Shown here: piece after piece, positions 55,430-63,262 of the stretch | Numbering within the stretch: the first letter of the stretch is position 1 | Layout of the letters: each line of letters starts with the position of its first letter | Assembly: GCA_028872015.1 (NCBI GenBank) | Contig: JAGWLO010000013.1 | Coordinates: forward strand, 1 to 63,262 | Length of the DNA: 63,262 nucleotides | From: Burkholderiales bacterium | Lineage (GTDB): Bacteria > Pseudomonadota > Gammaproteobacteria > Burkholderiales > Burkholderiaceae_C | Reading direction: 5' to 3' | Made by a program: the position numbers and the translations under genes | The notes under the pieces: generated by a model | Told to the model about the DNA's origin: nothing | The model's input: only the letters and a program-made list of their open reading frames with translations | The model's database searches: none

Positions 55430-55504
55430 ACGCAGAAGCCGTTGCCGGCCAGCCGACGCCGGCCGGTAACGAGCTCGCGGGTGCAGCGAGCCGAACTCGG
55501 GCTT

Positions 55505-55987
55505 CTAGCCAATGGCCTTCCGCAGCCTGCTCACGCGGGAGCGGAGTGCTGCGGTCGTGGCCGAGTGCTCGACCGCGAGTTCCTCATACGAGGCACCTGC
55601 TGCGACGCCGGTGAGCAGATCCCAGTCAGGACTGCGCAGCAGCGCCTTGAGGCGAGCTAGCTCTCGCCGCGCATGAACCTCGTCGTCGAGCGACGAGCTC
55701 GCTGCAGCGGCCAATCCCTCGTCCGCTTCTACCGTGTCCACTGGGCACCCCCGTTGGCTACTGGGGGCCGCTGTGCGCAGAAGGTGCTTGCGATGGCGCG
55801 TGCGCCGCGCCGCCGATTCGGCAACTCGCGACAGATCGGCTTCGCTGACAGCGTCGGGCCGGAAGTCTGGTTGCAGTACGACGTTGAGCGCTTCTTCAAG
55901 CGCATCGGCAACGGCTGCGCAGTGGGTGGAGGAGAGCTCTTGTTGGAGGCGCGCATAGGCCTCCCAGGATTGCGGAATATCCGCCAT
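55505..55987 (-). CDS. Sigma-70 region 4-like protein
   Basis: 160 residues. The C-terminal part (LARLKALLRSPDWDLLTGVAAGASYEELAVEHSATTAALRSRVSRLRKAI) has the helix-turn-helix pattern of sigma region 4. The N-terminal half is helical with no clear region 2 (ADALEEALNVVLQPDF), and a Ser/Pro-rich linker lies between. It may be a sigma-like activator or a plain HTH protein of the island. It lies between the GHKL ATPase gene and the RHH-DUF499 operon with gaps of about 190 and 130 bp. Confidence 0.6.
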   Translation of the reverse strand: MADIPQSWEAYARLQQELSSTHCAAVADALEEALNVVLQPDFRPDAVSEADLSRVAESAARRTRHRKHLLRTAAPSSQRGCPVDTVEADEGLAAAASSSLDDEVHARRELARLKALLRSPDWDLLTGVAAGASYEELAVEHSATTAALRSRVSRLRKAIG

Positions 55988-56174
55988 GGTCGAACCCCTT
56001 TTTGTGCGGACAGTCTTGCCGCGGTTGGGTTGATGAGAAGCGTCTGTCCGTTCCAGATCGGGATCTCGCCGCTGGACGCTGTGCCAACGGGGAGCGATCG
56101 AGCCAGTTCGGGCCGACGTTCAAATTGTAAAGAGACTTCTGCCGGGCGGCAATGACGCCGCCCGGCACCGGCTG

Positions 56175-58028
56175 TCAGCCGGCGAGGTTGATGCGGTACA
56201 CCTCCGACCATTCCCGGCGCAGCCGGTCGAAGACTCGCCCGGCGTCATCGTCGCGAACAGCCAGCACGCTTTGCGCGCGGGCCAGCGACAGCAAGAGCAG
56301 TTCGAGCGCGATCAGCGGCCGCTCGTCCACGCGCTTCGGCTCCGCACCCGGCCCGTCCTCGAGCTCATCGGGTGCCGCCTTGCGAGCCAACTCCCGGAGC
56401 GGGCTGTAGAGCTGTTCGAAGAATGCGTGCGCGGTGTTGATCGTCAGGATGATCCGGCCGAACTTGTGGTCCACGTGATAGAACGGCCAGTAGTCGTCGT
56501 GCTTGAAGTCGATCAGGTACTTCGATGACTTCACGCGCTCGAAGGCCTGCTCATCCGTCTCCTCTTCACGCCGCAGCGTCACTGCCAAGCCGCGCAGGCT
56601 CGCGTCGAGTTGCTCGCGTTCCGCGTCGGAAAGGTCGGCGTCGAGCGCCTTTGCCTGAAGGTGGTCGACCTCGTTCGCGCGTTGCTCGCTCGCCGTCGCC
56701 TTGGCCGGCTCGATCCGGCTCGCCTTCTCCGCCTGGTAGCGCTTGATCTCGTCGTTCAGCTTCGTGATGTCCGACCCGATCGCCTCGCGGATCTTCTCAA
56801 GCACGTAGTCCTTCATGCGGACGCCCTGCTTGTTCGACGCGACGCCGAAGGCCTCGTCGAGCACACCCGGGAACTCGATCTGCACGCGGTACCAGTTCGT
56901 CACGCTGTGCTGCGTGGTGAGCTTCGTCAGGCCGCCAGCGAACACCTCGCGCCCGTTGCGCAGGATCGAAACCGTCAGGCCGTCGAAGATGCGCAGGTCG
57001 TTTCTCTGGACCTTGCGTTCCAGGTCCGACCACTCCTCGATCGGAAGCCGGAATACCTTGGCGATGACTTCTGCAGTGCGGTTGGGCTCGTTCTCGGTGA
57101 TCGGGATGCTGATCGGACGCGACAAGACCAGGCGACTCGTCGTCGCCACCCCCGGCGCCAGCATTCGGACATGCCGGGCACTCGCCATCGAGTAGGTCGG
57201 ATCGAAGGCCTCGACGCGGCGGTTGTTCACGTAGAGCCGCAGGCCAGCAGAGATCGCACGCCGATAGATGCGTGACATCTCGCTCACCGCATGCTCGCCC
57301 AAGGTCCTGGCCTTGCGCGACGAGAGCCGGTCGCACGCAGGCATGTACACGATGGTGCCGTGCGAGCCAAGGCGCTCGATGAGCTCGTCTGCATCGGTAG
57401 CGAACAGCTCCTGCTCTTTCTGGTCCGTCGGCCAGCCCATGGGCTTGATGAAGAGCTCGGCGAGCTCTCCGCGCAGCTCTGTGTTCAGCGTCGGATCGGG
57501 CAGATTCACTGCGTTCGAACGATCTTTGCCGATCGCTTCGACGTCCAGGATCATGCTGTAGATCGCGCCCCGGTCCTGCCAGGAATACAACTCCATGACA
57601 GGGCTCATGCTGAGGGCAGCGGTCTTCATGCCCATGCCGAAGCGGCCGATGCCGTCGCGGTTGTTGTAGTTCATGGAGCCGCCGAACGAGGTGGCGACCT
57701 TCAGGACGTTGGGCTCCATCCCGCGGCCGTTGTCGTACACGGCCGCGTCGATCTGGTACTCACCCTTTTTGCCGAGCTGGCGGTAGAAGATGCGGATCTC
57801 GCTCGCGCCAGCCTCGATGGCGTTGTCGACGTGCTCGCAGAGTGCCGAGGTGGTGTGGTTGTAGCCCACATCCCGCAGCGACGAGATCAGCGTCTGCGCA
57901 AAGAACAGCGGGACGGCCGCGTTCTCCTTGAGGATGCGATTGAGGACGGTGCGTCCACCGCGAGGGGCGTCAACGGCCCAGTTGATGGTGGTTTCGGCGG
58001 AGTCAGCCGAGGTGTCAGATGCTTGCAT
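56175..58028 (-). CDS. GHKL (MORC/Hsp90-like) ATPase
   Basis: 617 residues from the ATG at 58028 with GGAG 7 bp upstream. N-box ALCEHVDNAIEAGAS (Glu65, Asn69), G1 YDNGRGM (about 98-104), G2 GIGRFGMGMKTAALS (126-140). This is the HATPase_c_3 type with the N-terminal AQTLISSLRDVGYNHTTSAL. The rest is predicted helical with a charged coil (QAKALDADLSDAEREQLDAS). Similar proteins occur in defence islands, where ATP-driven dimerisation may clamp DNA. The MORC-like order is clear, the function not. A frame extension to 58391 is Pro/Ser-rich and rejected. Confidence 0.78.
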   Translation of the reverse strand: MQASDTSADSAETTINWAVDAPRGGRTVLNRILKENAAVPLFFAQTLISSLRDVGYNHTTSALCEHVDNAIEAGASEIRIFYRQLGKKGEYQIDAAVYDNGRGMEPNVLKVATSFGGSMNYNNRDGIGRFGMGMKTAALSMSPVMELYSWQDRGAIYSMILDVEAIGKDRSNAVNLPDPTLNTELRGELAELFIKPMGWPTDQKEQELFATDADELIERLGSHGTIVYMPACDRLSSRKARTLGEHAVSEMSRIYRRAISAGLRLYVNNRRVEAFDPTYSMASARHVRMLAPGVATTSRLVLSRPISIPITENEPNRTAEVIAKVFRLPIEEWSDLERKVQRNDLRIFDGLTVSILRNGREVFAGGLTKLTTQHSVTNWYRVQIEFPGVLDEAFGVASNKQGVRMKDYVLEKIREAIGSDITKLNDEIKRYQAEKASRIEPAKATASEQRANEVDHLQAKALDADLSDAEREQLDASLRGLAVTLRREEETDEQAFERVKSSKYLIDFKHDDYWPFYHVDHKFGRIILTINTAHAFFEQLYSPLRELARKAAPDELEDGPGAEPKRVDERPLIALELLLLSLARAQSVLAVRDDDAGRVFDRLRREWSEVYRINLAG

Positions 58029-58453
58029 GTCGTGCTCCAAGGGTTGTTGCGCTCGTTTTGGCGCGGAAGCCGAAGGCGAAGTGCCTTCTATAAACCAGGA
58101 CCCCGGAGGTCCGACTTGTGGCACGGCGTAGACATGTGGGCCAACCGTGGCCGCGAGAGCGTGAGGTCGGCTGATGCCGAGTGCCGCCGCGCTGATGTTG
58201 GGCCGACCCACGCGCAAGCCGGCCATAATGCGGTATATGTCTGCGAAGCCTTCGATCTCGGCAGCGCGCTCCGGTTGGCGTTGGCGCAAGCCATCAGCCT
58301 GACCACCCCTATGCGCCCCCAGCGGGCGCCTTCCGTCCCCACCCAGCACGGCGCGCCGGCCTCGCCAGCGTCGCAAAAAGGCGGGTATCAAAGCGGGTAC
58401 CGAATCAGGATGCTCTTCGGAACATCCAATGAAATCAAAGAGTTAGAGCGCAT
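58029..58453. other. Right-end non-coding segment of the island
   Basis: I see no gene in these 425 bp. The minus-strand promoter of the ATPase gene is probably within 58030-58110 (a TATAGA-like box near 58088-58093). Two direct copies of GCGGGTA(T/C)C lie at 58381 and 58393, 12 bp apart. The last 40 bp before the repeat are AT-richer and carry GGATG...CATCC arms. This is the new leader of trpG. Confidence 0.45.
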
Positions 58454-58471
58454 ATGCTGCTGATGATCGAC
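58454..58471. repeat. Right copy of the 18-bp direct repeat (trpG codons 1-6)
   Basis: ATGCTGCTGATGATCGAC, the actual beginning of the intact trpG. It pairs with 49167-49184. The flanks differ on the left side (CAT versus GTC) and right side, so the repeat is exactly 18 bp. Confidence 0.85.
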
Positions 58472-59023
58472 AACTACGACAGCTTCACCTACAACCTGGT
58501 GCAGTACTTCGGCGAGCTGGGCGAGGACGTGCGGGTGTTCCGCAACGACGAGATCACGCTCGAAGGCATTGCTGAACTGCGGCCCGAGCGCCTGGTGCTC
58601 TCGCCCGGGCCCTGCTCGCCGGCCGAGGCCGGTATCTGCGTCGAGGCGATCCGCCACTTCGCCGGCAAGCTGCCGCTGCTGGGCGTGTGCCTGGGGCACC
58701 AGGCGATCGGTGCGGCGCTGGGCGGCAAGGTGGTGCGGGCGCAGGTGCAGATGCACGGCAAGGCGAGCGTGATCACGACCGACCGCCAGGGCGTCTTCTC
58801 CGGCCTGCCCGAGCAGTTCAGCGTCATCCGCTACCACTCGCTGGCGATCGAACGCGCGTCCTTGCCGCGCGAACTGGTCGTCACGGCGACCTCGGAAGAC
58901 GGCGAGATCATGGGCGTGCGACATCGCGAGCTGCCGCTGGAAGGCGTGCAGTTCCACCCCGAGTCCGTCCTCAGCGAGCAGGGCCACGCGATGCTGAAGA
59001 ACTTCCTGGAGCGAGTCCGATGA
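58454..59023 (+). CDS. trpG: Anthranilate synthase component II (glutamine amidotransferase)
   Basis: 189 residues. [21 protein letters not shown] is the normal family start, then [12 protein letters not shown], the nucleophile Cys in [10 protein letters not shown] and the His-Glu in [14 protein letters not shown]. It supplies ammonia to TrpE. The coding sequence is complete, but its 5' flank now belongs to the island and no strong Shine-Dalgarno is present (only AGAG about 7 bp upstream). It is therefore cut off from trpE transcription. Confidence 0.96.
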   Translation: MLLMIDNYDSFTYNLVQYFGELGEDVRVFRNDEITLEGIAELRPERLVLSPGPCSPAEAGICVEAIRHFAGKLPLLGVCLGHQAIGAALGGKVVRAQVQMHGKASVITTDRQGVFSGLPEQFSVIRYHSLAIERASLPRELVVTATSEDGEIMGVRHRELPLEGVQFHPESVLSEQGHAMLKNFLERVR

Positions 59024-59105
59024 AGCGCTGGGCGCCGGGCCGCCCCAAGCCGAGTGCCATCCCCGCGGGGGATCGCTCGGCGCATGCGACGAGCGAGGGG
59101 CTCAC
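59024..59105. repeat. GC-rich repeat between trpG and the aldolase gene
   Basis: Nested palindromes (CCCCGCGGGG, GGCGCATGCGACGAGCGAGG) that end in GAGGGGCTCAC before the ATG at 59106, as in the blocks at 43085 and 49085. It probably supplies the ribosome-binding site. Confidence 0.5.
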
Positions 59106-60107
59106 ATGACGATCGACCTGCGCAGCGACACCGTGACCAAGCCGACCGCGGCGATGCGCGCCGCGATGGCCGCCGCCGAGGTGGGCGACGACGTGTTCGG
59201 CGACGACCCGACCGTCAACGCGCTGCAGTCGCGCATCGCGACGATGCTGGGCAAGGAGGCGGCGCTGTTCGTGCCCACCGGCACCCAGAGCAACCTGTGC
59301 GCGCTGATGGCGCATTGCGGGCGCGGCGACGAGTACCTGGTCGGCCAGATGGCGCACACCTACCGCTGGGAAGGCGGGGGCGCCGCGGTGCTGGGCAGCA
59401 TCCAGCCGCAGCCGCTGCCGCAGCAGGCCGACGGCTCGATCGCGCTGGCCGAGATCGAGGCCGCCATCAAGCCCGACGACGCGCACTTCGCGCGCACCCG
59501 GCTGCTGGCGCTGGAGAACACCTGGGGCGGGCAGATCCTGCCGCAGCCCTACATCGAGGCCGCCACCGCGCTGGCGCGGCGCAAGGGGCTGGCCACGCAT
59601 CTGGACGGCGCGCGGCTGTTCAACGCCGCGGTGGCCAGCGGGGTGCCGGTGGCCGAGATCGCGCGCCCGTTCGACAGTGTCTCGGTCTGCTTCAGCAAGG
59701 GCCTGGGGGCGCCGGTCGGCTCGGCGCTGGTGGGCTCGAAGGAAGTCATCGCGCGCGCGCACCGCATCCGCAAGATGCTCGGCGGCGGCCTGCGCCAGGC
59801 CGGCGTGCTGGCCGCCGCGGCGCTGCATGCGCTGGACCACCATGTCGATCGCCTGGCCGAAGACCATGCCAACGCCCGCGCGCTGGCCGAAGGCCTGGCC
59901 GGCCTGCCCGGCGTCACGGTAGCGCCGCCGCAGACGAACATCCTGTTCGTCGACCTGGCGCCCGCGAAGGCGGCCGGCGTGGTCGACCGGCTGCGCGAGG
60001 CCGGCGTGCTGTGCACGGGCCTGTACCGGTTGCGCTTCGTGACCCATCTCGACGTCTCGGCGGCCGACATCCGGCGTGCGATCACCGTGCTGCGCGAGCA
60101 CCTGTAA
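59106..60107 (+). CDS. ltaE: Low-specificity L-threonine aldolase
   Basis: 333 residues, a fold-type I PLP enzyme that cleaves threonine or allo-threonine to glycine and acetaldehyde. [21 protein letters not shown] is the diagnostic start. Further motifs are [43 protein letters not shown] and the PLP lysine in [17 protein letters not shown]. It lies between trpG and trpD, where related bacteria may also carry it. RBS GAGGGG lies upstream of the ATG at 59106. Confidence 0.93.
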   Translation: MTIDLRSDTVTKPTAAMRAAMAAAEVGDDVFGDDPTVNALQSRIATMLGKEAALFVPTGTQSNLCALMAHCGRGDEYLVGQMAHTYRWEGGGAAVLGSIQPQPLPQQADGSIALAEIEAAIKPDDAHFARTRLLALENTWGGQILPQPYIEAATALARRKGLATHLDGARLFNAAVASGVPVAEIARPFDSVSVCFSKGLGAPVGSALVGSKEVIARAHRIRKMLGGGLRQAGVLAAAALHALDHHVDRLAEDHANARALAEGLAGLPGVTVAPPQTNILFVDLAPAKAAGVVDRLREAGVLCTGLYRLRFVTHLDVSAADIRRAITVLREHL

Positions 60108-60117
60108 GGAGAGCCGC

Positions 60118-61152
60118 ATGACGATCACCAACACCGAGGCGCTGACCCGCGTCATCGAGCATCGCGAGATCTTCCACGACGAGATGCTGGCGCTGATGCG
60201 CCGCATCATGAACGGCGAGATGAGCCCGGTGATGATCGCCGCACTCGCGATCGGCCTGCGCGTGAAGAAGGAGACGGTGGGCGAGATCGCCGCCGCGGCG
60301 CAGGTGATGCGCGAGTTCGCCACACCGGTGCCGGTGGCCGACCACCGCCACCTGGTCGACATCGTGGGCACCGGCGGCGACGGCTCGCACACCTTCAACA
60401 TTTCCACCGCCAGCGTCTTCGTCGCCGCCGCCGCGGGCGCGCGCGTGGCCAAGCATGCCGGGCGTGCGGTGTCCTCGACCTCGGGCTCGGCCGACGTGAT
60501 GGAAGCGCTGGGCGCCACCATCACGCTCACGCCCGAGCAGGTGGCGCTGTGCCTTCAGGAGACAGGCGTGGCCTACATGTTCGCGCCGCATCACCATGCG
60601 GCGATGAAGCACGCCGCGCCGGTGCGCAAGGAGCTCGGCGTGCGCACGCTGTTCAACATCCTGGGCCCGCTGACCAACCCGGCCGGCGCGCCGAACCAGC
60701 TGCTGGGCGTGTTCCACCCCGATCTGGTGGGCATCCTGGTGCGCGTGCTGCAGCGCCTGGGCAGCGAGCACGTGATGGTGGTCCACGGCATGAACGGCAT
60801 GGACGAGATTTCGCTCTCGGGCGAGACGGCGGTCGGCGAGCTGAAGGACGGCGAGGTGCGCGAGTACCGGGTCCATCCGAGCGACTTCGGCCTGCCGGTG
60901 TACGACTCGCGCGTGCTGCGCGTGGCGAACAAGGAAGAGTCGGTGCAGTGCATTCAGCGCGCGCTGGCCAACGAGGACGGGCCGATCCGCGACGTGGTGC
61001 TGCTGAACGCCGGCGCCGCGCTGTACTGTGCCGGCATCGCGAGTTCGGTGGCTGACGGCGTCAAGCGTGCGCGCGAGGCCGTGGCCTCGGGCCAGGCGAT
61101 GGCCAAGCTGAGCCAGTTCGTCAAGGTCAGCAACCAGTTCAAGCCGGCCTGA
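60118..61152 (+). CDS. trpD: Anthranilate phosphoribosyltransferase
   Basis: 344 residues from the ATG at 60118 with AGGAGAG 8 bp upstream. Motifs: [38 protein letters not shown] (PRPP site), [21 protein letters not shown] and [18 protein letters not shown]. It joins anthranilate to PRPP. The gene starts 10 bp after the aldolase stop and ends 5 bp before trpC. Confidence 0.96.
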   Translation: MTITNTEALTRVIEHREIFHDEMLALMRRIMNGEMSPVMIAALAIGLRVKKETVGEIAAAAQVMREFATPVPVADHRHLVDIVGTGGDGSHTFNISTASVFVAAAAGARVAKHAGRAVSSTSGSADVMEALGATITLTPEQVALCLQETGVAYMFAPHHHAAMKHAAPVRKELGVRTLFNILGPLTNPAGAPNQLLGVFHPDLVGILVRVLQRLGSEHVMVVHGMNGMDEISLSGETAVGELKDGEVREYRVHPSDFGLPVYDSRVLRVANKEESVQCIQRALANEDGPIRDVVLLNAGAALYCAGIASSVADGVKRAREAVASGQAMAKLSQFVKVSNQFKPA

Positions 61153-61157
61153 GCGCG

Positions 61158-61967
61158 ATGGACGACATTCTCCAGCGCATCGTCGCCGTCAAGCGCGAGG
61201 AGGTGGCGGCGGCCCGTCAGGTCCGCAGCCTGGCGAGCTGGCGCGAAGAAGCCGAGTCGGTCGAGGCGCGGCGCAGCCTGCGCGGCTTCGAGGCCGCGCT
61301 GCGCGCGAAGGTCGCGGGCGGCCGTGCCGCGGTCATTGCCGAAGTCAAGAAGGCCAGCCCCAGCAAGGGCGTGCTGCGCGAACACTTCGTGCCGGCCGAG
61401 ATCGCGGCCAGCTATGCCCAGCACGGTGCGGCCTGCCTGAGCGTGCTCACCGACCAGCGCTTCTTCCAGGGGGCCGACGCCTACCTGCAGCAGGCGCGCG
61501 CCGCTTGCGCGCTGCCGGTGCTGCGCAAGGACTTCATGATCGACGAGTTCCAGGTCGCGCAGGCGCGCGCGCTGGGTGCCGACTGCATCCTGCTCATCGC
61601 TGCCTGCCTGGACGACGCGCAGCTGGCCGATCTCGAGGCCTGCGCCGCGGCGCTGGGCCTGGGCGTGCTGGTCGAGGTCCACGACGGCGCCGAGCTCGAC
61701 CGCGCGCTGCGCCTGAAGACGTCGCTGGTGGGCATCAACAACCGCAACCTGCGCAGCTTCGAGGTCTCGCTGCAGACCACGCTGGGGCTGCTGCCGCGCC
61801 TGCCGTCCGACCGGCTGGCGGTTGCGGAGTCGGGCATCCTGGCGCTGGCCGACGTGCAGCGCCTGCGCGACGCCGGCGTGCAGGCCTTTCTGGTGGGCGA
61901 GGCCTTCATGCGCGCTGCCGACCCCGGCGCCGCGCTGGCGGCGCTGTTCGGTCGGCTGGCCGATTGA
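61158..61967 (+). CDS. trpC: Indole-3-glycerol-phosphate synthase
   Basis: 269 residues, a TIM barrel. [65 protein letters not shown] and [20 protein letters not shown] give the full active-site set. It closes the indole ring. The stop overlaps the TTG start of the glycosylase (TTGA). trpB and trpA are not in the window, as usual for these bacteria. Confidence 0.96.
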   Translation: MDDILQRIVAVKREEVAAARQVRSLASWREEAESVEARRSLRGFEAALRAKVAGGRAAVIAEVKKASPSKGVLREHFVPAEIAASYAQHGAACLSVLTDQRFFQGADAYLQQARAACALPVLRKDFMIDEFQVAQARALGADCILLIAACLDDAQLADLEACAAALGLGVLVEVHDGAELDRALRLKTSLVGINNRNLRSFEVSLQTTLGLLPRLPSDRLAVAESGILALADVQRLRDAGVQAFLVGEAFMRAADPGAALAALFGRLAD

Positions 61968-62683
61968 GCCGCCTCGCCCTGCCGCTGGCGCGCCTGCTCG
62001 ACGAGCCTTTCGGCGACTGGCAGCCGCTGGTCGATGGCTGGCGCGCCAGCGCTGCCGGCCAGTCGCTGATCGCAGCCGTCGATGCGCGCGTGGCCGCCGG
62101 CGCGGTGGTGTATCCGGCGCAGGTGTTCCGCGCCTTGCAGCTGACGCCGCGGGCGGCCACCCGCGTGCTGATCCTGGGCCAGGACCCTTACCACGGGCCG
62201 GACCAGGCCGAAGGGCTGGCGTTCTCGGTGCCCTCGGGCCAGGCCGTGCCGCCCAGTCTGCGCAACATCTACAAGGAGCTGGCGCGCGACCTCGGGGTCG
62301 TGCCGGGGCCTCAGGCGGGGTCGCTGGTCGCCTGGGCGCGGCAAGGCGTGCTGCTGCTGAACGCCAGCCTGACGGTCGAGGATGGTCGGCCCGGAGCCCA
62401 CGCCAAATTAGGTTGGCATGCGCTCACTGACGCAATATGTCATGCGCTGTGGGGCGATCCGGCGCCCAAGGTCTTCATGCTCTGGGGGGCGCAGGCGCAA
62501 GCGCGGATTCCGGCCGCTGCGGCCGCCCGGGGCTCGCCGCATTGCGTGCTGGCCTGCAACCACCCGTCGCCGCTGTCGGCCACCCGCCCGCCGCACCCCT
62601 TCGTCGGCAGCGGCCACTTCGGGCTGGCGACTCGCTTCCTGGCCGAGGCCGGGCGCGGTCGGCTGGACTGGGCCCTGGCCTGA
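61964..62683 (+). CDS. ung: Uracil-DNA glycosylase
   Basis: 239 residues from a TTG at 61964 overlapping the trpC stop (TTGA). The family motif [20 protein letters not shown] (catalytic Asp), [34 protein letters not shown] and the Leu-loop motif [10 protein letters not shown] are present. It removes uracil from DNA. No closer ATG or GTG gives a full fold, so a TTG start is well supported by length and overlap. It is coupled to the trp operon. Confidence 0.92.
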   Translation: MSRLALPLARLLDEPFGDWQPLVDGWRASAAGQSLIAAVDARVAAGAVVYPAQVFRALQLTPRAATRVLILGQDPYHGPDQAEGLAFSVPSGQAVPPSLRNIYKELARDLGVVPGPQAGSLVAWARQGVLLLNASLTVEDGRPGAHAKLGWHALTDAICHALWGDPAPKVFMLWGAQAQARIPAAAAARGSPHCVLACNHPSPLSATRPPHPFVGSGHFGLATRFLAEAGRGRLDWALA

Positions 62684-62697
62684 CCGGGGCCCCGTGC

Positions 62698-62703
62698 TAT
62701 ACT
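62698..62703 (+). promoter_or_regulatory. -10 box of the tRNA-tuf operon
   Basis: TATACT ends 12 bp before tRNA-Tyr. It is followed by a GC-rich discriminator (CGCAGGC), as in stringently controlled stable-RNA promoters. A clear -35 is not seen (CTGGCC at about 17 bp). Confidence 0.55.
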
Positions 62704-62715
62704 CGCAGGCTCTCC

Positions 62716-62801
62716 GGAGGGGTGCCCGAGTGGCTAAAGGGGGCAGACTGTAAATCTGTTGGCTTACGCCTACGCTGGTTCGAATCCAGCCTCCTCCACC
62801 A
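62716..62801 (+). tRNA. tRNA-Tyr (GTA)
   Basis: 86 nt with an encoded CCA end. The acceptor stem GGAGGGG pairs with CTCCTCC (one G-T). The anticodon loop is in GACTGTAAATC, giving GTA. A long variable arm is present, as in all bacterial tRNA-Tyr. It is first in the Tyr-Gly-Thr-tuf block. Confidence 0.95.
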
Positions 62802-62818
62802 AGAGATGCTGATCCCCC

Positions 62819-62892
62819 GCGGGAGTAGTTCAATGGCAGAACCTTAGCCTTCCAAGCTAATGACGCGGGTTCGATTCCCGTCTCCCGCTCCA
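62819..62892 (+). tRNA. tRNA-Gly (TCC)
   Basis: 74 nt with an encoded CCA end. The acceptor stem GCGGGAG pairs with CTCCCGC, and the anticodon loop CTTCCAA gives TCC. It starts 17 bp after tRNA-Tyr. Confidence 0.95.
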
Positions 62893-62947
62893 GGGGTTCG
62901 AGGGGTGATTGAGGGACGGAGCGTTCGCACAACAACGCCAGCGTCGT

Positions 62948-62983
62948 GACGGGTTTGCCGGTGCGCAAGCCGCCAAACCCGTC
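62948..62983 (+). promoter_or_regulatory. 10-bp stem in the tRNA-Gly/tRNA-Thr spacer
   Basis: GACGGGTTTG and CAAACCCGTC form a perfect stem around 16 nt, 5 bp before tRNA-Thr. It may guide RNA processing of the tRNA-tuf transcript. There is no T-run, so termination is unlikely. Confidence 0.45.
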
Positions 62984-62988
62984 CCGAT

Positions 62989-63063
<75 letters not shown>

Positions 63064-63118
63064 GACACCTGACCGACCGGATTTCGACTTCAGTTCTTCA
63101 GCCAGGAGCGCTTGAAAA

Positions 63119-63262
63119 ATGGCAAAAGGCAAATTTGAACGAACCAAGCCGCACGTGAACGTGGGGACGATTGGGCACGTGGACCATGGCAAGACGACGC
63201 TGACGGCGGCGATCACGACGGTGCTGTCGAGCAAGTTTGGTGGTGAAGCCAAGGCGTACGAC
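63119..63262 (+). CDS. tuf: Elongation factor Tu (5' part, cut by window end)
   Basis: The first 48 codons are present: [20 protein letters not shown], with the P-loop [16 protein letters not shown] lies 11 bp upstream of the ATG. EF-Tu carries aminoacyl-tRNA to the ribosome. The codon choice is unlike that of neighbouring genes (more A/T in the first codons, e.g. AAA, GAA, AAT), as expected of a highly expressed gene. The gene runs off the window. Confidence 0.97.
   Translation, partial: MAKGKFERTKPHVNVGTIGHVDHGKTTLTAAITTVLSSKFGGEAKAYD

Larger units (their letters stand above)
49167..58471. mobile_element. Defence-type genomic island inserted at the start of trpG
   Basis: A 9.3-kb segment flanked by the perfect 18-bp repeat. 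All its genes are on the minus strand, opposite to trp, and its base composition is visibly less GC-rich than the core genes. Contents in order of transcription: GHKL ATPase, sigma-region-4-like protein, RHH protein, DUF499, DUF3780, AlbA/ATPase, broken DUF1156. No integrase, transposase or tRNA gene is seen inside. Excision between the repeats would restore an uninterrupted trpE-trpG junction. Confidence 0.75.

Noticed and set aside
55176..55430. An 85-residue N-terminal extension of the DUF499 protein
   Set aside because: This is the RHH gene read in another frame. The GTG at 55175 overlapping the RHH stop is the proper start.
58029..58391. N-terminal extension of the GHKL ATPase
   Set aside because: Residues before Met at 58028 are Pro/Ser/Ala-rich without pattern, and a Shine-Dalgarno sits directly before that Met.
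49185..58453. An integrase or transposase inside the island
   Set aside because: All frames on both strands were read and no tyrosine, serine or DDE recombinase motif was found.

Overview
The window reads as chromosome of a high-GC betaproteobacterium of the order Burkholderiales, probably near the Rubrivivax/Leptothrix/Ideonella group. The signs are the strong G/C bias at third codon positions, a PEP-CTERM protein, an aerobic benzoyl-CoA (box) pathway, the tRNA-Tyr/Gly/Thr-tuf block, and short GC-palindromic intergenic repeats typical of that group. No organism name can be fixed from the sequence alone.

Layout. 1-5 kb: a PEP-CTERM exported protein, a large cyclase-domain/ATPase/helical-repeat regulator and ApbE. 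5-8 kb: a LytS/LytR-type two-component operon with an unusual membrane protein encoded between kinase and regulator. 8-10.5 kb: three tandem YceI-family genes behind a cytochrome b561. 10.5-15.7 kb: a Nudix hydrolase and a fused indolepyruvate ferredoxin oxidoreductase, divergent from an Lrp/AsnC regulator. 15.8-22 kb: a diguanylate cyclase-like protein, a DMT permease, a 37-codon membrane ORF, two cation/proton antiporters, a YbdK-type ligase and ApaG. 22.2-22.9 kb: rpe. 22.9-27.3 kb: a second Lrp regulator, an orphan gene, a saccharopine-dehydrogenase-like enzyme and an S9 peptidase. 27.5-45.7 kb: a complete aerobic benzoate module. 46-49 kb: gph, a chalcone-isomerase-like protein and trpE. 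49.2-58.5 kb: a defence-type island. 58.5-62.7 kb: trpG, threonine aldolase, trpD, trpC and a uracil-DNA glycosylase. 62.7-63.3 kb: three tRNA genes and the start of tuf.

How it works together. The benzoate module imports an aromatic acid (five-part ABC transporter), activates it (benzoate-CoA ligase), epoxidises and opens the ring (BoxAB, BoxC), oxidises the semialdehyde (BoxD) and finishes by beta-oxidation (MaoC hydratase, PaaH-like dehydrogenase, thiolase). A BoxR-type regulator sits between two promoters that both carry CAATAT/TGC operator-like motifs. A 43-codon ORF fitted tightly between boxA and the dehydrogenase looks like the tail of a lost crotonase.

The most striking feature is architectural. 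The usual Burkholderiales order apaG/rpe-gph-trpE-trpG-trpD-trpC is broken twice: about 23 kb (including the box cluster) lies between rpe and gph, and a 9.3-kb island lies between trpE and trpG. The island is bounded by a perfect 18-bp direct repeat equal to the first six codons of trpG. It carries a tightly coupled RHH-DUF499-DUF3780-AlbA/ATPase operon that ends in a DUF1156 methyltransferase gene cut off exactly at the repeat, plus a GHKL (MORC/Hsp90-like) ATPase and a sigma-region-4-like protein. No integrase, helicase or complete methyltransferase is present, so it is either a decayed or a reduced, unusual version of a known defence cluster.
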